From the NCBI RefSeq assembly GCF_009709555.1, contig NZ_WJBG01000150.1:1-64000 (forward strand): a DNA stretch of 64,000 nt, written 5' to 3'. How positions within the stretch are numbered: the first letter of the stretch is position 1; each line of letters starts with the position of its first letter. The position numbers and the translations under genes are program-made. The notes under the pieces are model-generated. The model did not search any database, was not told where the DNA came from, and saw only the letters and a program-made list of their open reading frames with translations. Source of the stretch: Streptomyces blattellae (GTDB taxonomy: Bacteria > Actinomycetota > Actinomycetes > Streptomycetales > Streptomycetaceae). Shown here one piece after another: positions 36,032 through 44,302 of this stretch.

Positions 36032-37120
36032 ATGACCGGCCGCGTACTCCATGTCGTCGGCACCCGGCCCAACTTCGTCAAGGCGGCGCCGGTGGTCGCC
36101 GCCCTGCGCTCGGCCGGATGCGAGCAGGTGCTCGTCCACACCGGGCAGCACTACGACGAACGCCTGTCGGACGTCTTCTTCCGGCAGCTCGGCCTGCCCG
36201 CACCGGACACCGACCTCGGCGTCGGCTCAGGCAGCCACGCCCGGCAGACCGCCGAGCTGCTGACGGCGCTGGAGGCCGAACTGACGGCCCGCGCACCCGC
36301 TCTCGTCCTGGTCTACGGCGACGTGAACTCCACACTGGCCGGCGCCCTCGCCGCCGCCAAACTGGGCATACCGGTCGCGCATGTGGAGGCGGGCCTGCGC
36401 AGCTTCGACATGACGATGCCGGAGGAGGTCAACCGGCGCCTGGTGGACCAGCTGGCCGAGCTGCTGTTCGCGACCAGCCCGGAGGCCATCGGCCATCTCA
36501 CCCGCGAGGGGGTGGACGTGGACCGTGTCCACCTCGTCGGCAACCCGATGATCGACACCCTGCTCACCCATCTGGACCTGTTCGACCCGGCCACCGCGCG
36601 TGCCGCTCACGACCTCCCCGAGCGCTATGGCGTGGTCACGCTGCACCGCCCCTCGAACGTCGACGATCCCGAAGCGGCCCGGGCCGCCGCCCTCGTCCTG
36701 ACCGAGGCGGCCCGCCACCTCGACCTCGCCGTGCCGCTGCATCCGCGCGGCCGGCGGGCGCTGGAGGCAGCCGGCCTCTGCGGCGCTCCGGGCGTGCATG
36801 TGCTCGAACCGCTGGGATACGTCGAGTTCATGAGCCTGGTCCGGGGAGCCGCCGCGGTGATCACCGACTCCGGCGGTGTTCAGGAGGAGACCACCATCCT
36901 GGGCGTGCCGTGCCTGACCCTGCGCACCACCACCGAACGCCCGGTCACCGTCACCGACGGCACCAACCGCCTCGTCGGGCACGCCGAGTTGATTCCCGCG
37001 CTGTGCAAGGCGCTGGACGGCGGGCAGACGGCACGCGGAGAGGGCCCACCGCTGTGGGACGGCAAGGCGGGCGCCCGGATAGCCCGGATCGTCACCCAGT
37101 GGCTGGATCACCATGACTGA
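36032..37120 (+). CDS. wecB: UDP-N-acetylglucosamine 2-epimerase (non-hydrolysing)
   Basis: A 362-residue enzyme interconverting UDP-GlcNAc and UDP-ManNAc. It starts VLHVVGTRPNFVKAAPVVAAL and continues VHTGQHYDERLSDVFF, both hallmarks. VEAGLRSFDMTMPEEVNRRL, DSGGVQEETTILGVPCLTLR and TERPVTVTDGTN are the active-site blocks. ATG 36032 is chosen over the frame-open ATG 35987, which would overlap the divergent GT gene. It leads a five-gene operon and pairs functionally with the dehydrogenase on the other strand. Confidence 0.94.
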   Translation: MTGRVLHVVGTRPNFVKAAPVVAALRSAGCEQVLVHTGQHYDERLSDVFFRQLGLPAPDTDLGVGSGSHARQTAELLTALEAELTARAPALVLVYGDVNSTLAGALAAAKLGIPVAHVEAGLRSFDMTMPEEVNRRLVDQLAELLFATSPEAIGHLTREGVDVDRVHLVGNPMIDTLLTHLDLFDPATARAAHDLPERYGVVTLHRPSNVDDPEAARAAALVLTEAARHLDLAVPLHPRGRRALEAAGLCGAPGVHVLEPLGYVEFMSLVRGAAAVITDSGGVQEETTILGVPCLTLRTTTERPVTVTDGTNRLVGHAELIPALCKALDGGQTARGEGPPLWDGKAGARIARIVTQWLDHHD

Positions 37121-37766
37121 CCCCGCAGCCACCCGGACGGCCGAACGCATCCGCGGGTACTGGGACTCCCGCCACCGCGAGCACGACGATCTCGCCTCCG
37201 GCGGTCACATCGGCCTCGACCACGCCGGGAACGAGATCTTCTACGCACAGCGGCTCGGCACCCTCCTCACCCTGATCGGCGACCTGTCCAGCCCGCAGGC
37301 ACCGCTGTTCCTCCTCGACGCGGGGTGCGGCAAAGGGCACTTCGCCCGCGCGCTGGCCCGGTGCGGCCACCGCGTCGACGCCTTCGACGTGAGCGAGGAG
37401 GCCGTGACCCACGCCCGCGCCGACGGCGGTGGCCCGCGGTACGCGGTCGCGTCGCTCGCCGACTGGCGCAGCCCCTGGCCGTACGATGCCGTGCTCTGCG
37501 TCGACGTGCTCTTCCACGTCCTCGACGACACGGAGTGGTCCGCCGGACTGCGCAACCTCGCCTCCCTGGTCCGCCTCACCGGCCGGCTGATCGTCACCGA
37601 CGAGGACACCGGGGAGCGCAGACCGCGCGGTGACTACATCGTGCACCGTCCGACGGCCGCGTACCGCGCGGAGCTCGAACCCCTCGGCCTGCGGCACACG
37701 CTGTTCCAGCCGTACGACTTCCGCGAGAACGAGGTCGGCTTCCACGTCTTCACAAGGACTAGATGA
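37113..37766 (+). CDS. Class I SAM-dependent methyltransferase
   Basis: A 217-residue methyltransferase. The SAM-binding motif I is LLDAGCGKGHFA, motif II VDAFDVSEEAV, and YDAVLCVDVLFHVLDD the acceptor-side motif. The start overlaps the epimerase stop by 8 bp. It probably methylates a sugar or a sugar-linked group in the glycan assembled by this operon. Its stop overlaps the next start (ATGA). Confidence 0.9.
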   Translation: MTDPAATRTAERIRGYWDSRHREHDDLASGGHIGLDHAGNEIFYAQRLGTLLTLIGDLSSPQAPLFLLDAGCGKGHFARALARCGHRVDAFDVSEEAVTHARADGGGPRYAVASLADWRSPWPYDAVLCVDVLFHVLDDTEWSAGLRNLASLVRLTGRLIVTDEDTGERRPRGDYIVHRPTAAYRAELEPLGLRHTLFQPYDFRENEVGFHVFTRTR

Positions 37767-39580
37767 TGCGCCTGACCGATCTGCTCCACCCACACCTGGA
37801 CGGCGTCACGACGGTGGTCGACGCGACCACCGGCGGTGGACTGAACCTGGCGCCCTATCTGCACCTCCCGGACGGCGTCGCGCTGCGCGAGGCTGACGAA
37901 AGCCCCGTGGAGGCGGGCGAGTTGGTGCTGCTCTCGTACGGCCCGGACCCCGCTCTGCACGGCACCGAGGCCGACTGCCTCGCCGTACTGGAGCGGATGC
38001 GGCCCGGTGGGCGCGGCCTCATCGTGTTCGGGCACCCGGGGCCCGAACTCCCGTACCACCGCCTCCTGGACGCCCTGGTCACCCGGCACTGTCAGGTGCT
38101 GCGCGCCGTCCCGCTCGGCTATGTCCACCTTCGTGCGGGCGCCGTGTTCGCCCGCACGGACGAACTCCTGCCGCCGCACGACTGGTTCGGGCGACCGGTA
38201 CCGTCCGAGGGCCTGCCCACGGCGCTGCGGACGGCGAGCGAGTACGTCCTCGCCGACCTGGCCGCCCGGTCCCTGCGGGTCCGCGTCCTGGACCTGGAGA
38301 AGGAAATCGAGGTGGCGGAACAGCGCCGTGTCGGAGCCCGGCAGGACGGGCTCGCCGACCGGCTGGCCGTCGCCGAGCGGGAGCGGGAGCGGCTGACGTC
38401 CGCGCTGCGCGCGGCCCGCGAGCGGGTCGATGTGCTGCGGGCGCGGGTGGCCATGCTGGAGGGCTCGACCTCGCTCCGGGTCGGGCGGGCGTTGGTGGCG
38501 GCGGCCCGTTCGCCCGGACGGGGGACGGCGCGGCTGCCCCGGGAGCTGTACGGGATGTGGCGGGGGCGGGCGAGGTCCCGGCCGCACGCGGCCGGGCGGA
38601 GTGCGCCGGGGACGGCGTCGCCGGAGGCGTTCGACGGCCGGTTCCACCTCGCCCACCGTGCCCTGGCCTCGGCGCCGCGTGACCGCCTGGTCGTCGCCGG
38701 CGTCCTCACGGACCGCACAGCCGAGGACTTCGCGGTGGACGCCGTGGTGAACCGTCTGCTGCCGCACGACGGGCGTCTGCTCGTGCAGCGCACCGATCCG
38801 GACGCCGTCGTCGTACAGCTGAGCGCCTGCACAGGCGACGGCCCCTGGTCGTCGGCGGGCACCGGCCTGGCGCCGGACCTGGACCGGCAGCTGGCCGAAC
38901 TCCTCACCGAGGCACGGGCGTTGGGCCGGGCGGCCGTCCTGTGGCGGGACGCTCCCGCGGCCGGTGCCCCCGGCCTGACGCAGCTCGCCTGGGACGCCGT
39001 ACTGGATGCGGACACCGGCGTACGTCTCGCCCGCCTCGATCCTCAGGTGTGCGGGCGGGACGGGCTCCGGGAGGCCTTCCTGCGGGACAGCACCCGGGGG
39101 CGGCTGGCGGAACTGGCGCGGCTGGCCGGCGGCCCGGACCCGCTGGCCGCGCGGCGCGTCGCCGTGCTGGCCGCGCCCGGCGACCGGGGCGAGGTGGCAC
39201 GGCTGGCCGGCCAGGTGCTGGGGCAGATCCATCGCCCCGCCGAGGTCGTCGTCCCCGGTCCGGCGGGCGGCGTCCTCGACGAGCTGGCCGGCGCCGGTGT
39301 GACCGTCCGGGAAGGGCGGCCCACGGCGCCCTGGGTCGCGGACTGGACCGAGCTGTCCGTGGACCGTCCGGACACGCTGCTGCTGGACCTGATGTGCGCC
39401 CAGGAGCACTCCGGCGCCGACGCGGTCGGGCACACCGGGGCCGACGACGACTACGTCTTCGTACCGGCCCTGACCCCGCTGCTCGTCCGCCGGTCGCTGC
39501 ATCTCGCCGGTACACCGCCCGAGGACTGGCTGGGCCTGGGGTACCGCCTGTTCGCCGTGCACGGGAAGGAGTCGTCATGA
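37763..39580 (+). CDS. Coiled-coil protein with methyltransferase-like N-terminal domain
   Basis: A 605-residue protein without a clear family. Residues 1-140 resemble a degenerate Rossmann methyltransferase (VVDATTGGGLNL, LERMRPGGRGLIVFG) but the SAM-binding motif is weak. Residues about 175-235 are a heptad-rich coiled coil (LEKEIEVAEQRRVG through AARERVDVLRARVAMLEGST). A basic hinge (RELYGMWRGRARSR) follows, then a C-terminal Rossmann-like domain to the end. This layout resembles scaffold/length-control proteins that pair with polysaccharide glycosyltransferases, which is an inference. Both ends overlap neighbours by 4 bp, so it is tightly coupled to the operon. Confidence 0.75.
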   Translation: MMRLTDLLHPHLDGVTTVVDATTGGGLNLAPYLHLPDGVALREADESPVEAGELVLLSYGPDPALHGTEADCLAVLERMRPGGRGLIVFGHPGPELPYHRLLDALVTRHCQVLRAVPLGYVHLRAGAVFARTDELLPPHDWFGRPVPSEGLPTALRTASEYVLADLAARSLRVRVLDLEKEIEVAEQRRVGARQDGLADRLAVAERERERLTSALRAARERVDVLRARVAMLEGSTSLRVGRALVAAARSPGRGTARLPRELYGMWRGRARSRPHAAGRSAPGTASPEAFDGRFHLAHRALASAPRDRLVVAGVLTDRTAEDFAVDAVVNRLLPHDGRLLVQRTDPDAVVVQLSACTGDGPWSSAGTGLAPDLDRQLAELLTEARALGRAAVLWRDAPAAGAPGLTQLAWDAVLDADTGVRLARLDPQVCGRDGLREAFLRDSTRGRLAELARLAGGPDPLAARRVAVLAAPGDRGEVARLAGQVLGQIHRPAEVVVPGPAGGVLDELAGAGVTVREGRPTAPWVADWTELSVDRPDTLLLDLMCAQEHSGADAVGHTGADDDYVFVPALTPLLVRRSLHLAGTPPEDWLGLGYRLFAVHGKESS

Positions 39581-41766
39581 GCCGTACGCCACGTGCCCTC
39601 GTCTACGGCGATGTGGACCTCAACCTCATCGACGGCTCCGCGGTGTGGGCCCAGTCGGCCGTGGAGGCGCTGTCGGCGGCGGGCTGCGCGACCCGGCTGG
39701 TGCTCAAGGCCCCGGTGCGCACGGGCCGGCTGATCGACCCGATCGCCGGGCTGCCCGGGGTCGCGGTGGTCCGCCCGCACGAGGACCGTCTGCTGCCCGC
39801 CGTGCACGACCGCCCCCTGTCGCCGGTGCAGGCTTCGCAGGTGCTCGCCCTGCTCGACCGGGACGAGCCCTGCGATCTGCTGGTGCTGCGCGGCCGTCGG
39901 CTGGTCACGCGCGTGGTCGCCGACGGGCACTTCGACGGGCGGATCTGGGCCTACCTCACCGACATCCCGCAGTCGCCCGCCGAGATGACGGAGCAGGCCC
40001 GGGCAGATCTCACCCGTATCGCCGAAGCGTCCGCACAACTCCTCTGCCAGACCGAGGAGTTGCGCTGCTTCCTGGAGACCTGGGTGCCGGAGGCCTGCGG
40101 TCGCTGCCTGCTCACCCCGCCGGCCGTGCCCGACCCCGGCTTCACCGTGCCGGAACACGACCGCCCGCACGACCCCTTCCGCCTCGTCTACACCGGCAAG
40201 TTCGCGCCCCACTGGAACACCCTTCCCATGACCCGGCTGCCGGCGCTGCTCGCGGAGCGGGACATCCGAGCCGAACTGCACACCGTCGGCGACAAGATCC
40301 ACCACGACCGCGCCGATCCGGGCTTCAGGGCGGCCATGGCACGGGCCCTGGACGGCGGCACCCCCGGCGTCACGCACCACGGCGGGCTGCCGCGTGCGGA
40401 GGCCATGCGTATCGCCGCCGACTGCGACCTGGGCCTGGGCTGGCGCGACCCCGTCCTCGACGCCAGCCTCGAACTGTCCACCAAGGTCCTGGAGTTCGGC
40501 ACGCTGGCGCTGCCCGTCGTGCTCAACCGCACGCCCGCCCACGAGGCACTGCTCGGCTGCGACTACCCGCTCTTCGTGCCCGGACGTGCCGGACTCCCGG
40601 ACGCGGTCGAAGCCGTCGCCCGTGCCGTGCGTGAGCCCGGGTCCCGGCTGCTGGCGGCCGACCGCTGCCGTCAGGCCGCCCGCCGGTACACGCTGCGGGG
40701 CGCGGCGGAGCGCTGGCGTGCCCACCTCGACCGGGCGTTCCCGGCCACGCCGGCCGCCGTCGCCCGCCGGTCGCGACCGCTGCGGGTCGGGGTCGCGGGC
40801 CACGACCTGAAATTCCTCACCCGGCTCCTCGACCACTTCCGCGCCCTGCCCGGCCTGGAGGTACGGCTGGACAGCTGGCCCGCGCTGGCCCGCCACGACC
40901 CGGCCGCGAGCCGGGAGCTCGCCGACTGGGCCGATGTGATGGTCGTCGAATGGTGCGGTCCGGCCGCCGTCTGGTTCAGCCGCCACAAACGGCGCGGCAG
41001 CCGGCTCGTCGTCCGGCTGCACCGGTTCGAGCTGGACGGCGACTGGCCGCGGCAGGTCGACATCGACGCGGTCGACCGGGTGGTATGCGTCAGCCCGTAC
41101 TACGCCCGCCGCACCCGGGAGGTCACCGGCTGGCCCGAGTCCAAGATCACCGTCATCCCGAACTGGGTCGACACCGACCAGCTCGACCGGCCCAAGACGC
41201 CCGGCGCGCACTTCCGGCTCGGCATGATCGGCATCGCGCCCAGCCGCAAACGCCTCGATCTCGGCATCGACGTCCTGGAGAAGCTGCGGGCCCGAGACCT
41301 GCGCTGGCATCTGTCGGTCAAGTCCAAGCCGCCGTGGGAGTACTGGTGGATCTGGAACAAGCCCGAGGAACGCGAGCACTACGACGCCGTACTGCGCCGG
41401 ATCCAGACCGCGCCGCTGCTCGAAGGGGCCGTCGTCTTCGACACGTTCGGGCCGGACGTGGCGAACTGGCTCCGGCGCGTCGGGCATGTGCTGTCGACCA
41501 GCGACGACGAGAGCTTCCACCTCTCCCCCGCCGAGGGCATGGCCTCCGGCGCCGTACCCGCGCTGCTGCCGTGGCCGGGGGCGGACGAGATCTACGACCG
41601 GCGCTGGATCCACGACAGCCCGGAGGCGATGGCGGAGGCGATCGCCCGGCTCGGGGAGCCGGAGCCCTGGCGGTCCGCCGGGGAGCTGGCCCGCACCCAG
41701 GTACGGCAGGCGTTCTCGCTGGAGCGGGTGGCGCGGTCCTGGTCCGACCTGCTGGTGAGCGGCTGA
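39577..41766 (+). CDS. Tandem two-module glycosyltransferase
   Basis: A 729-residue protein with two GT-B modules. Module 1 (about residues 1-395) starts ALVYGDVDLNLIDGSAVWAQ and contains FRLVYTGKFAPHWNT and STKVLEFGTLALPVVLNRTP. Module 2 (about 405-729) starts LRVGVAGHDLKFLTRLLDHF and contains VVCVSPYYARRTREV, VIPNWVDTDQL, an aromatic stretch PPWEYWWIWNKPEERE, and SFHLSPAEGMASGAVP. ATG 39577 overlaps the previous stop; the open frame before it is antiframe. It may make a repeating disaccharide or two successive transfers. Confidence 0.88.
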   Translation: MSRTPRALVYGDVDLNLIDGSAVWAQSAVEALSAAGCATRLVLKAPVRTGRLIDPIAGLPGVAVVRPHEDRLLPAVHDRPLSPVQASQVLALLDRDEPCDLLVLRGRRLVTRVVADGHFDGRIWAYLTDIPQSPAEMTEQARADLTRIAEASAQLLCQTEELRCFLETWVPEACGRCLLTPPAVPDPGFTVPEHDRPHDPFRLVYTGKFAPHWNTLPMTRLPALLAERDIRAELHTVGDKIHHDRADPGFRAAMARALDGGTPGVTHHGGLPRAEAMRIAADCDLGLGWRDPVLDASLELSTKVLEFGTLALPVVLNRTPAHEALLGCDYPLFVPGRAGLPDAVEAVARAVREPGSRLLAADRCRQAARRYTLRGAAERWRAHLDRAFPATPAAVARRSRPLRVGVAGHDLKFLTRLLDHFRALPGLEVRLDSWPALARHDPAASRELADWADVMVVEWCGPAAVWFSRHKRRGSRLVVRLHRFELDGDWPRQVDIDAVDRVVCVSPYYARRTREVTGWPESKITVIPNWVDTDQLDRPKTPGAHFRLGMIGIAPSRKRLDLGIDVLEKLRARDLRWHLSVKSKPPWEYWWIWNKPEEREHYDAVLRRIQTAPLLEGAVVFDTFGPDVANWLRRVGHVLSTSDDESFHLSPAEGMASGAVPALLPWPGADEIYDRRWIHDSPEAMAEAIARLGEPEPWRSAGELARTQVRQAFSLERVARSWSDLLVSG

Positions 41767-41771
41767 CTCGG

Positions 41772-42479
41772 ATGGCCACCCTGTGGGAGCTGATGCGCGA
41801 CTGCATTCCCGGCGACCATGCCCGCCAGGTGACCTCGCGCCACTACCTCGACGAGGCCATGCGCTCTGCCGACGCCCCGGACCGGGTGATCGATCTCGGG
41901 TGCGGGCGCGGCGCCTCGGCCCGGCTGTTCCGCCGTCACGATCCGAAGGTGCGGTGGGTGGGGGTCGACATCCGCGACTCTCCCGAAGCGGCCCAGCGGC
42001 CGCCCGGAGACGACCCGGTGGTGTATTACGACGGCGTCCGCCTGCCCTTCCGCACGGACGGCGTGCCGTTGGTCTACTCGCATCAGGTCTTCGAGCACGT
42101 CGCGCGCCCGCGCGAGCTGCTCGCCGAGATCGGCCGGGTGCTGCGGCCGGGCGGACTGTTCATCGGCAGTACCTCGCAGCTGGAGCCGTACCACTCCTAC
42201 AGCCTGTGGAACTACACACCGTACGGATTCCGGGTCCTGGTAGAGGAGGCCGGGCTGGCGCTGGAGGAGGTGCGGCCCTCGCTCGACGGGGTGGCGCTGA
42301 TCATGCGGACCTACCACGGCCGGCCGTCGGAGTACGGGCGGTACTGGGAGGAGGAGTCCCCGCTCAACACGGAGATCGACACCTGGGCACGCCGGAGCCG
42401 CCGCCGGACGGCACTGGTGAACCTTCGCAAGCTCACTTTCTGCGGCCAGTTCGCGTTCCGCGCCCGCAAACCCCGGTGA
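41772..42479 (+). CDS. SAM-dependent methyltransferase
   Basis: A 235-residue class I methyltransferase with motif I VIDLGCGRGASA, VGVDIRDSPEA, VFEHVARPRELLAEIGRVLR and LRPGGLFIGSTSQLEP. It starts 5 bp after the tandem glycosyltransferase and ends the plus-strand operon. The C-terminal third (SLWNYTPYGFRVLVEEAGLA) is typical of sugar O-methyltransferases in exopolysaccharide clusters. The substrate is inferred from context only. Confidence 0.88.
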   Translation: MATLWELMRDCIPGDHARQVTSRHYLDEAMRSADAPDRVIDLGCGRGASARLFRRHDPKVRWVGVDIRDSPEAAQRPPGDDPVVYYDGVRLPFRTDGVPLVYSHQVFEHVARPRELLAEIGRVLRPGGLFIGSTSQLEPYHSYSLWNYTPYGFRVLVEEAGLALEEVRPSLDGVALIMRTYHGRPSEYGRYWEEESPLNTEIDTWARRSRRRTALVNLRKLTFCGQFAFRARKPR

Positions 42480-42594
42480 GTCCGCGGCAATTCGGTCGCA
42501 GACCCCCGCGTGGCCGCGCGTCCCGGTGAGGGCGGCACACCGCCGAGTTCCGAGCCTGCGCGGACACCTCGGCGTGACGGCATAAGCTCGGCGG

Positions 42595-43215
42595 ATGGCG
42601 AAGTACTTCGACGTGCACCCCGACAACCCCCAGCCGCGCACCATCACTCAGGTCGCCGACAGCGTCCGCTCGGGTGCGCTGATCGCTTACCCGACGGATT
42701 CCTGCTATGCCCTCGGCTGCCGGCTGGGCAGCCGCGACGGCATCGAGCGGATCCGTACGATCCGCCGGCTGGACGACCGGCACCACTTCACCCTCGTGTG
42801 CCAGGACTTCGCGCAGCTCGGGCAGTTCGTGCGCGTCGACAACGACGTGTTCCGCGCGATCAAGGCGTCGACGCCCGGCAGCTACACCTTCATCCTGCCC
42901 GCGACGAAGGAGGTGCCGCGGATGCTCCAGCACCCGAAGAAGAAGACGGTCGGCGTGCGCATCCCCGATCACGTGGTCACGCAGGCCCTGCTCGCCGAGC
43001 TGGGTGAGCCGCTGCTGTCCAGCACGCTGCTGCTGCCCGACGAGGACGAACCGATGACGCAGGGCTGGGAGATCAAGGACCGGCTGGACCACATGCTGGA
43101 CGCGGTCGTGGACTCCGGCGACTGCGGGACCGAGCCGACGACGGTCATCGACTTCTCGGGCGGTGCGGCCGAGATCGTACGGCGGGGGGCGGGGGACCCC
43201 TCGCGGTTCGAGTAA
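42595..43215 (+). CDS. Sua5/YciO/YrdC family protein (YciO type)
   Basis: A 206-residue member of the family that includes the threonylcarbamoyl-AMP synthase of tRNA t6A biosynthesis. LIAYPTDSCYALGCRLGSRD, HHFTLVCQDFAQLGQF, GSYTFILPATKEVPR and KTVGVRIPDH are the nucleotide-binding blocks. The pattern is closer to YciO than TsaC. YciO paralogues are slower or of unclear function, so it may not be the main t6A enzyme. It is separated from the glycan operon by 115 bp and appears independent. Confidence 0.9.
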   Translation: MAKYFDVHPDNPQPRTITQVADSVRSGALIAYPTDSCYALGCRLGSRDGIERIRTIRRLDDRHHFTLVCQDFAQLGQFVRVDNDVFRAIKASTPGSYTFILPATKEVPRMLQHPKKKTVGVRIPDHVVTQALLAELGEPLLSSTLLLPDEDEPMTQGWEIKDRLDHMLDAVVDSGDCGTEPTTVIDFSGGAAEIVRRGAGDPSRFE

Positions 43216-43331
43216 GAAGCGGGTGAGGACCTGCCACGGGTCGCCTTAACCCAGCGTGCGACGATGGCCGAGGCCGGCCCCTCGCGCGGACCGGCCCCGC
43301 CGACTCCCCCATGCAGAGAGGCAGCCTCACC

Positions 43332-44087
43332 ATGACCGCCGTACAGGGAACCATCGTCGACATCCCCACCGAGGACGGCACCGCGGACGCGTATCTCAGC
43401 CACCCGGTCGACGGGGGCCCGCATCCGGCGGTCCTGCTGTACATGGACGCCTTCGGTCTGCGGCCGGGGCTGAACGCCGTGGCCGACCGGCTGGCCGAGG
43501 CCGGATACACGGTGCTCGTACCGAACGTGTTCTACCGGCATGGGCGTGCGCCGGTCGTCGAGTTGCCGGAGTTCATCGACCTCGCGACGCGTCCGGAAAT
43601 CTTCGAGCGCCTCCTGCCGATCATGCAGTCCCTGACGCCCGACGCGGCGATGGCTGACGCCGGCGTCTGGCTGCGCTGGCTCGCCGACTGCCCCGCGGCG
43701 GCCGACGGACCGGTCGCGATCACCGGGTACTGCATGGGCGCGGGTCTGGCTCTGCGCACCGCCGGAGCGCATCCGGAGCGGGTCGCGGCCGCAGCCGGTT
43801 TCCACGGCGGACGGCTGGCGAGCGACAGCCCGGACAGTCCGCACCTGATGGCCGAGCACATCACCGCCGAGCTGTACTTCGGCCACGCCGACGAGGACCC
43901 GGCGCTGCCTGCCGAGCAGATCAGGCGCCTGGAGGACGCGCTGACCGCGGCCGGCGTCCGCCACCGGTGCGAGGTCTACCCGGGCGCACGGCACGGGTTC
44001 ACCCAGGCCGACACCTCCTCGTATCAGCGCGAGGGGGACGAGCGGCACTGGGCGGCGCTGCTCGACCTGCTCAAGCGCACCTTCTGA
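43332..44087 (+). CDS. Dienelactone hydrolase family protein
   Basis: A 251-residue alpha/beta hydrolase with the Cys-Asp-His triad of dienelactone hydrolases: Cys134 in TGYCMGAGLA, Asp187 or Asp189 in GHADEDP, and His221 in GARHGFT. LLYMDAFGLRPGLNAVADRL is the N-terminal family block. ATG 43332 is preferred over ATG 43311 since GAGAGG lies about 10 bp upstream. It hydrolyses lactones or esters, possibly of aromatic catabolism, but no such pathway is nearby. A strong terminator follows. Confidence 0.9.
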   Translation: MTAVQGTIVDIPTEDGTADAYLSHPVDGGPHPAVLLYMDAFGLRPGLNAVADRLAEAGYTVLVPNVFYRHGRAPVVELPEFIDLATRPEIFERLLPIMQSLTPDAAMADAGVWLRWLADCPAAADGPVAITGYCMGAGLALRTAGAHPERVAAAAGFHGGRLASDSPDSPHLMAEHITAELYFGHADEDPALPAEQIRRLEDALTAAGVRHRCEVYPGARHGFTQADTSSYQREGDERHWAALLDLLKRTF

Positions 44088-44142
44088 GGGCCTCTGTCTG
44101 AGGACGTCTTTCCCGAGGGCGCCCTGGACGCCTTTCCCGAGG

Positions 44143-44171
44143 ACGGCGGCACGCGCGCGTGCCGCCGTTTT
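44143..44171 (+). terminator. Intrinsic terminator with U-tract
   Basis: ACGGCGGCAC and GTGCCGCCGT form a perfect stem around GCGCGC, and TTTT follows (44168-44171). It lies 56 bp after the dienelactone hydrolase stop. Just before it is a 17 bp imperfect direct repeat (GGACGTCTTTCCCGAGG / GGACGCCTTTCCCGAGG). Confidence 0.85.
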
Positions 44172-44183
44172 CCGCGCCAAGTG

Positions 44184-44225
44184 TTGACATGCCCGCGTCG
44201 CAGCGCAACGCTGAGAGCGCTCTCA
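44184..44225 (+). promoter_or_regulatory. Promoter and LacI-type operator of the GH64 gene
   Basis: TTGACA at 44184-44189 is a consensus -35, and AACGCT at 44207-44212, 17 bp on, is a weak -10. The perfect 14 bp palindrome TGAGAGCGCTCTCA spans 44212-44225, over the expected transcription start. It differs at two symmetric positions from TGGGAGCGCTCCCA, the operator of the cellobiose-sensing repressor CebR, so control by CebR or a related LacI protein is likely. Confidence 0.7.
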
Positions 44226-44302
44226 GAACAGGTACAGACCAAACACCCCACACCGAGACTCCCCGATTCCCCTCAAGTGGCCCCCACACACGGAGGTGGA
44301 GA

